Assembly: GCA_937927695.1 (NCBI GenBank)
Contig: CALBRU010000411.1
Span: forward strand, 1-5,560
Length of the DNA stretch: 5,560 nt
Reading direction: 5' to 3'
Origin: an uncultured Thiomonas sp.
Lineage (GTDB): Bacteria; Pseudomonadota; Gammaproteobacteria; Burkholderiales; Burkholderiaceae_C
Part shown: in pieces, positions 5,229 through 5,560 of the stretch
How the letters are laid out: the number at the start of each line of letters is the position of its first letter
How positions within the stretch are numbered: position 1 is the first letter of the stretch
Notes under the pieces: generated by a model
Databases searched by the model: none
What the model saw: the letters and a program-made list of their open reading frames with translations, nothing else
Told to the model about the DNA's origin: nothing
Position numbers and translations under genes: made by a program

Positions 5229-5560
<332 letters not shown>

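Overview
The window looks like a chromosomal segment from a GC-rich betaproteobacterium, most likely of the order Burkholderiales. The evidence is the first ~332 nt of a 16S rRNA gene at the right edge (betaproteobacterial-type wording such as GCATGCTTTACACATGC and TAATACATCGGAACGTGCCC), the GC-rich coding DNA, and the beta/gammaproteobacterial ybeZ-ybeY-lnt gene order. I cannot fix the genus from sequence alone. No mobile element, CRISPR array or tRNA gene is visible.

Left part (1-3076, minus strand): an envelope/RNA-metabolism operon transcribed leftwards. It is ybeZ (PhoH-family ATPase), then ybeY (endoribonuclease, start overlapping the ybeZ stop by 4 nt), then lnt (apolipoprotein N-acyltransferase, cut by the left edge). 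The ybeX/corC gene that often lies between ybeY and lnt is absent; only 44 nt separate them.

Middle part (3199-4788, plus strand): two genes divergent from ybeZ. They are a NarL/FixJ-type response regulator with no adjacent kinase in the window, and 42 nt later a fold-type IV PLP aminotransferase that best matches D-amino-acid aminotransferase (dat).

Right part (4789-5560, plus strand): a 440-nt gene-free, locally AT-rich region driving a ribosomal RNA operon. It has one upstream sigma70-like promoter, then two near-identical promoters in a tandem duplication (90-bp period, 44 bp exact, 50/53 over the longer alignment). After these come a boxB/boxA-like antitermination segment, three strong leader hairpins and the 16S 5' end. 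I see no convincing intrinsic terminator between dat and the rRNA promoters.

Together this is mostly housekeeping DNA. YbeY and YbeZ act in rRNA/ribosome quality control and happen to sit near an rRNA operon. Dat and Lnt serve the cell envelope. I found no undescribed defence, mobile or biosynthetic system. The most distinctive features are the duplicated rRNA promoter and the local gene arrangement.
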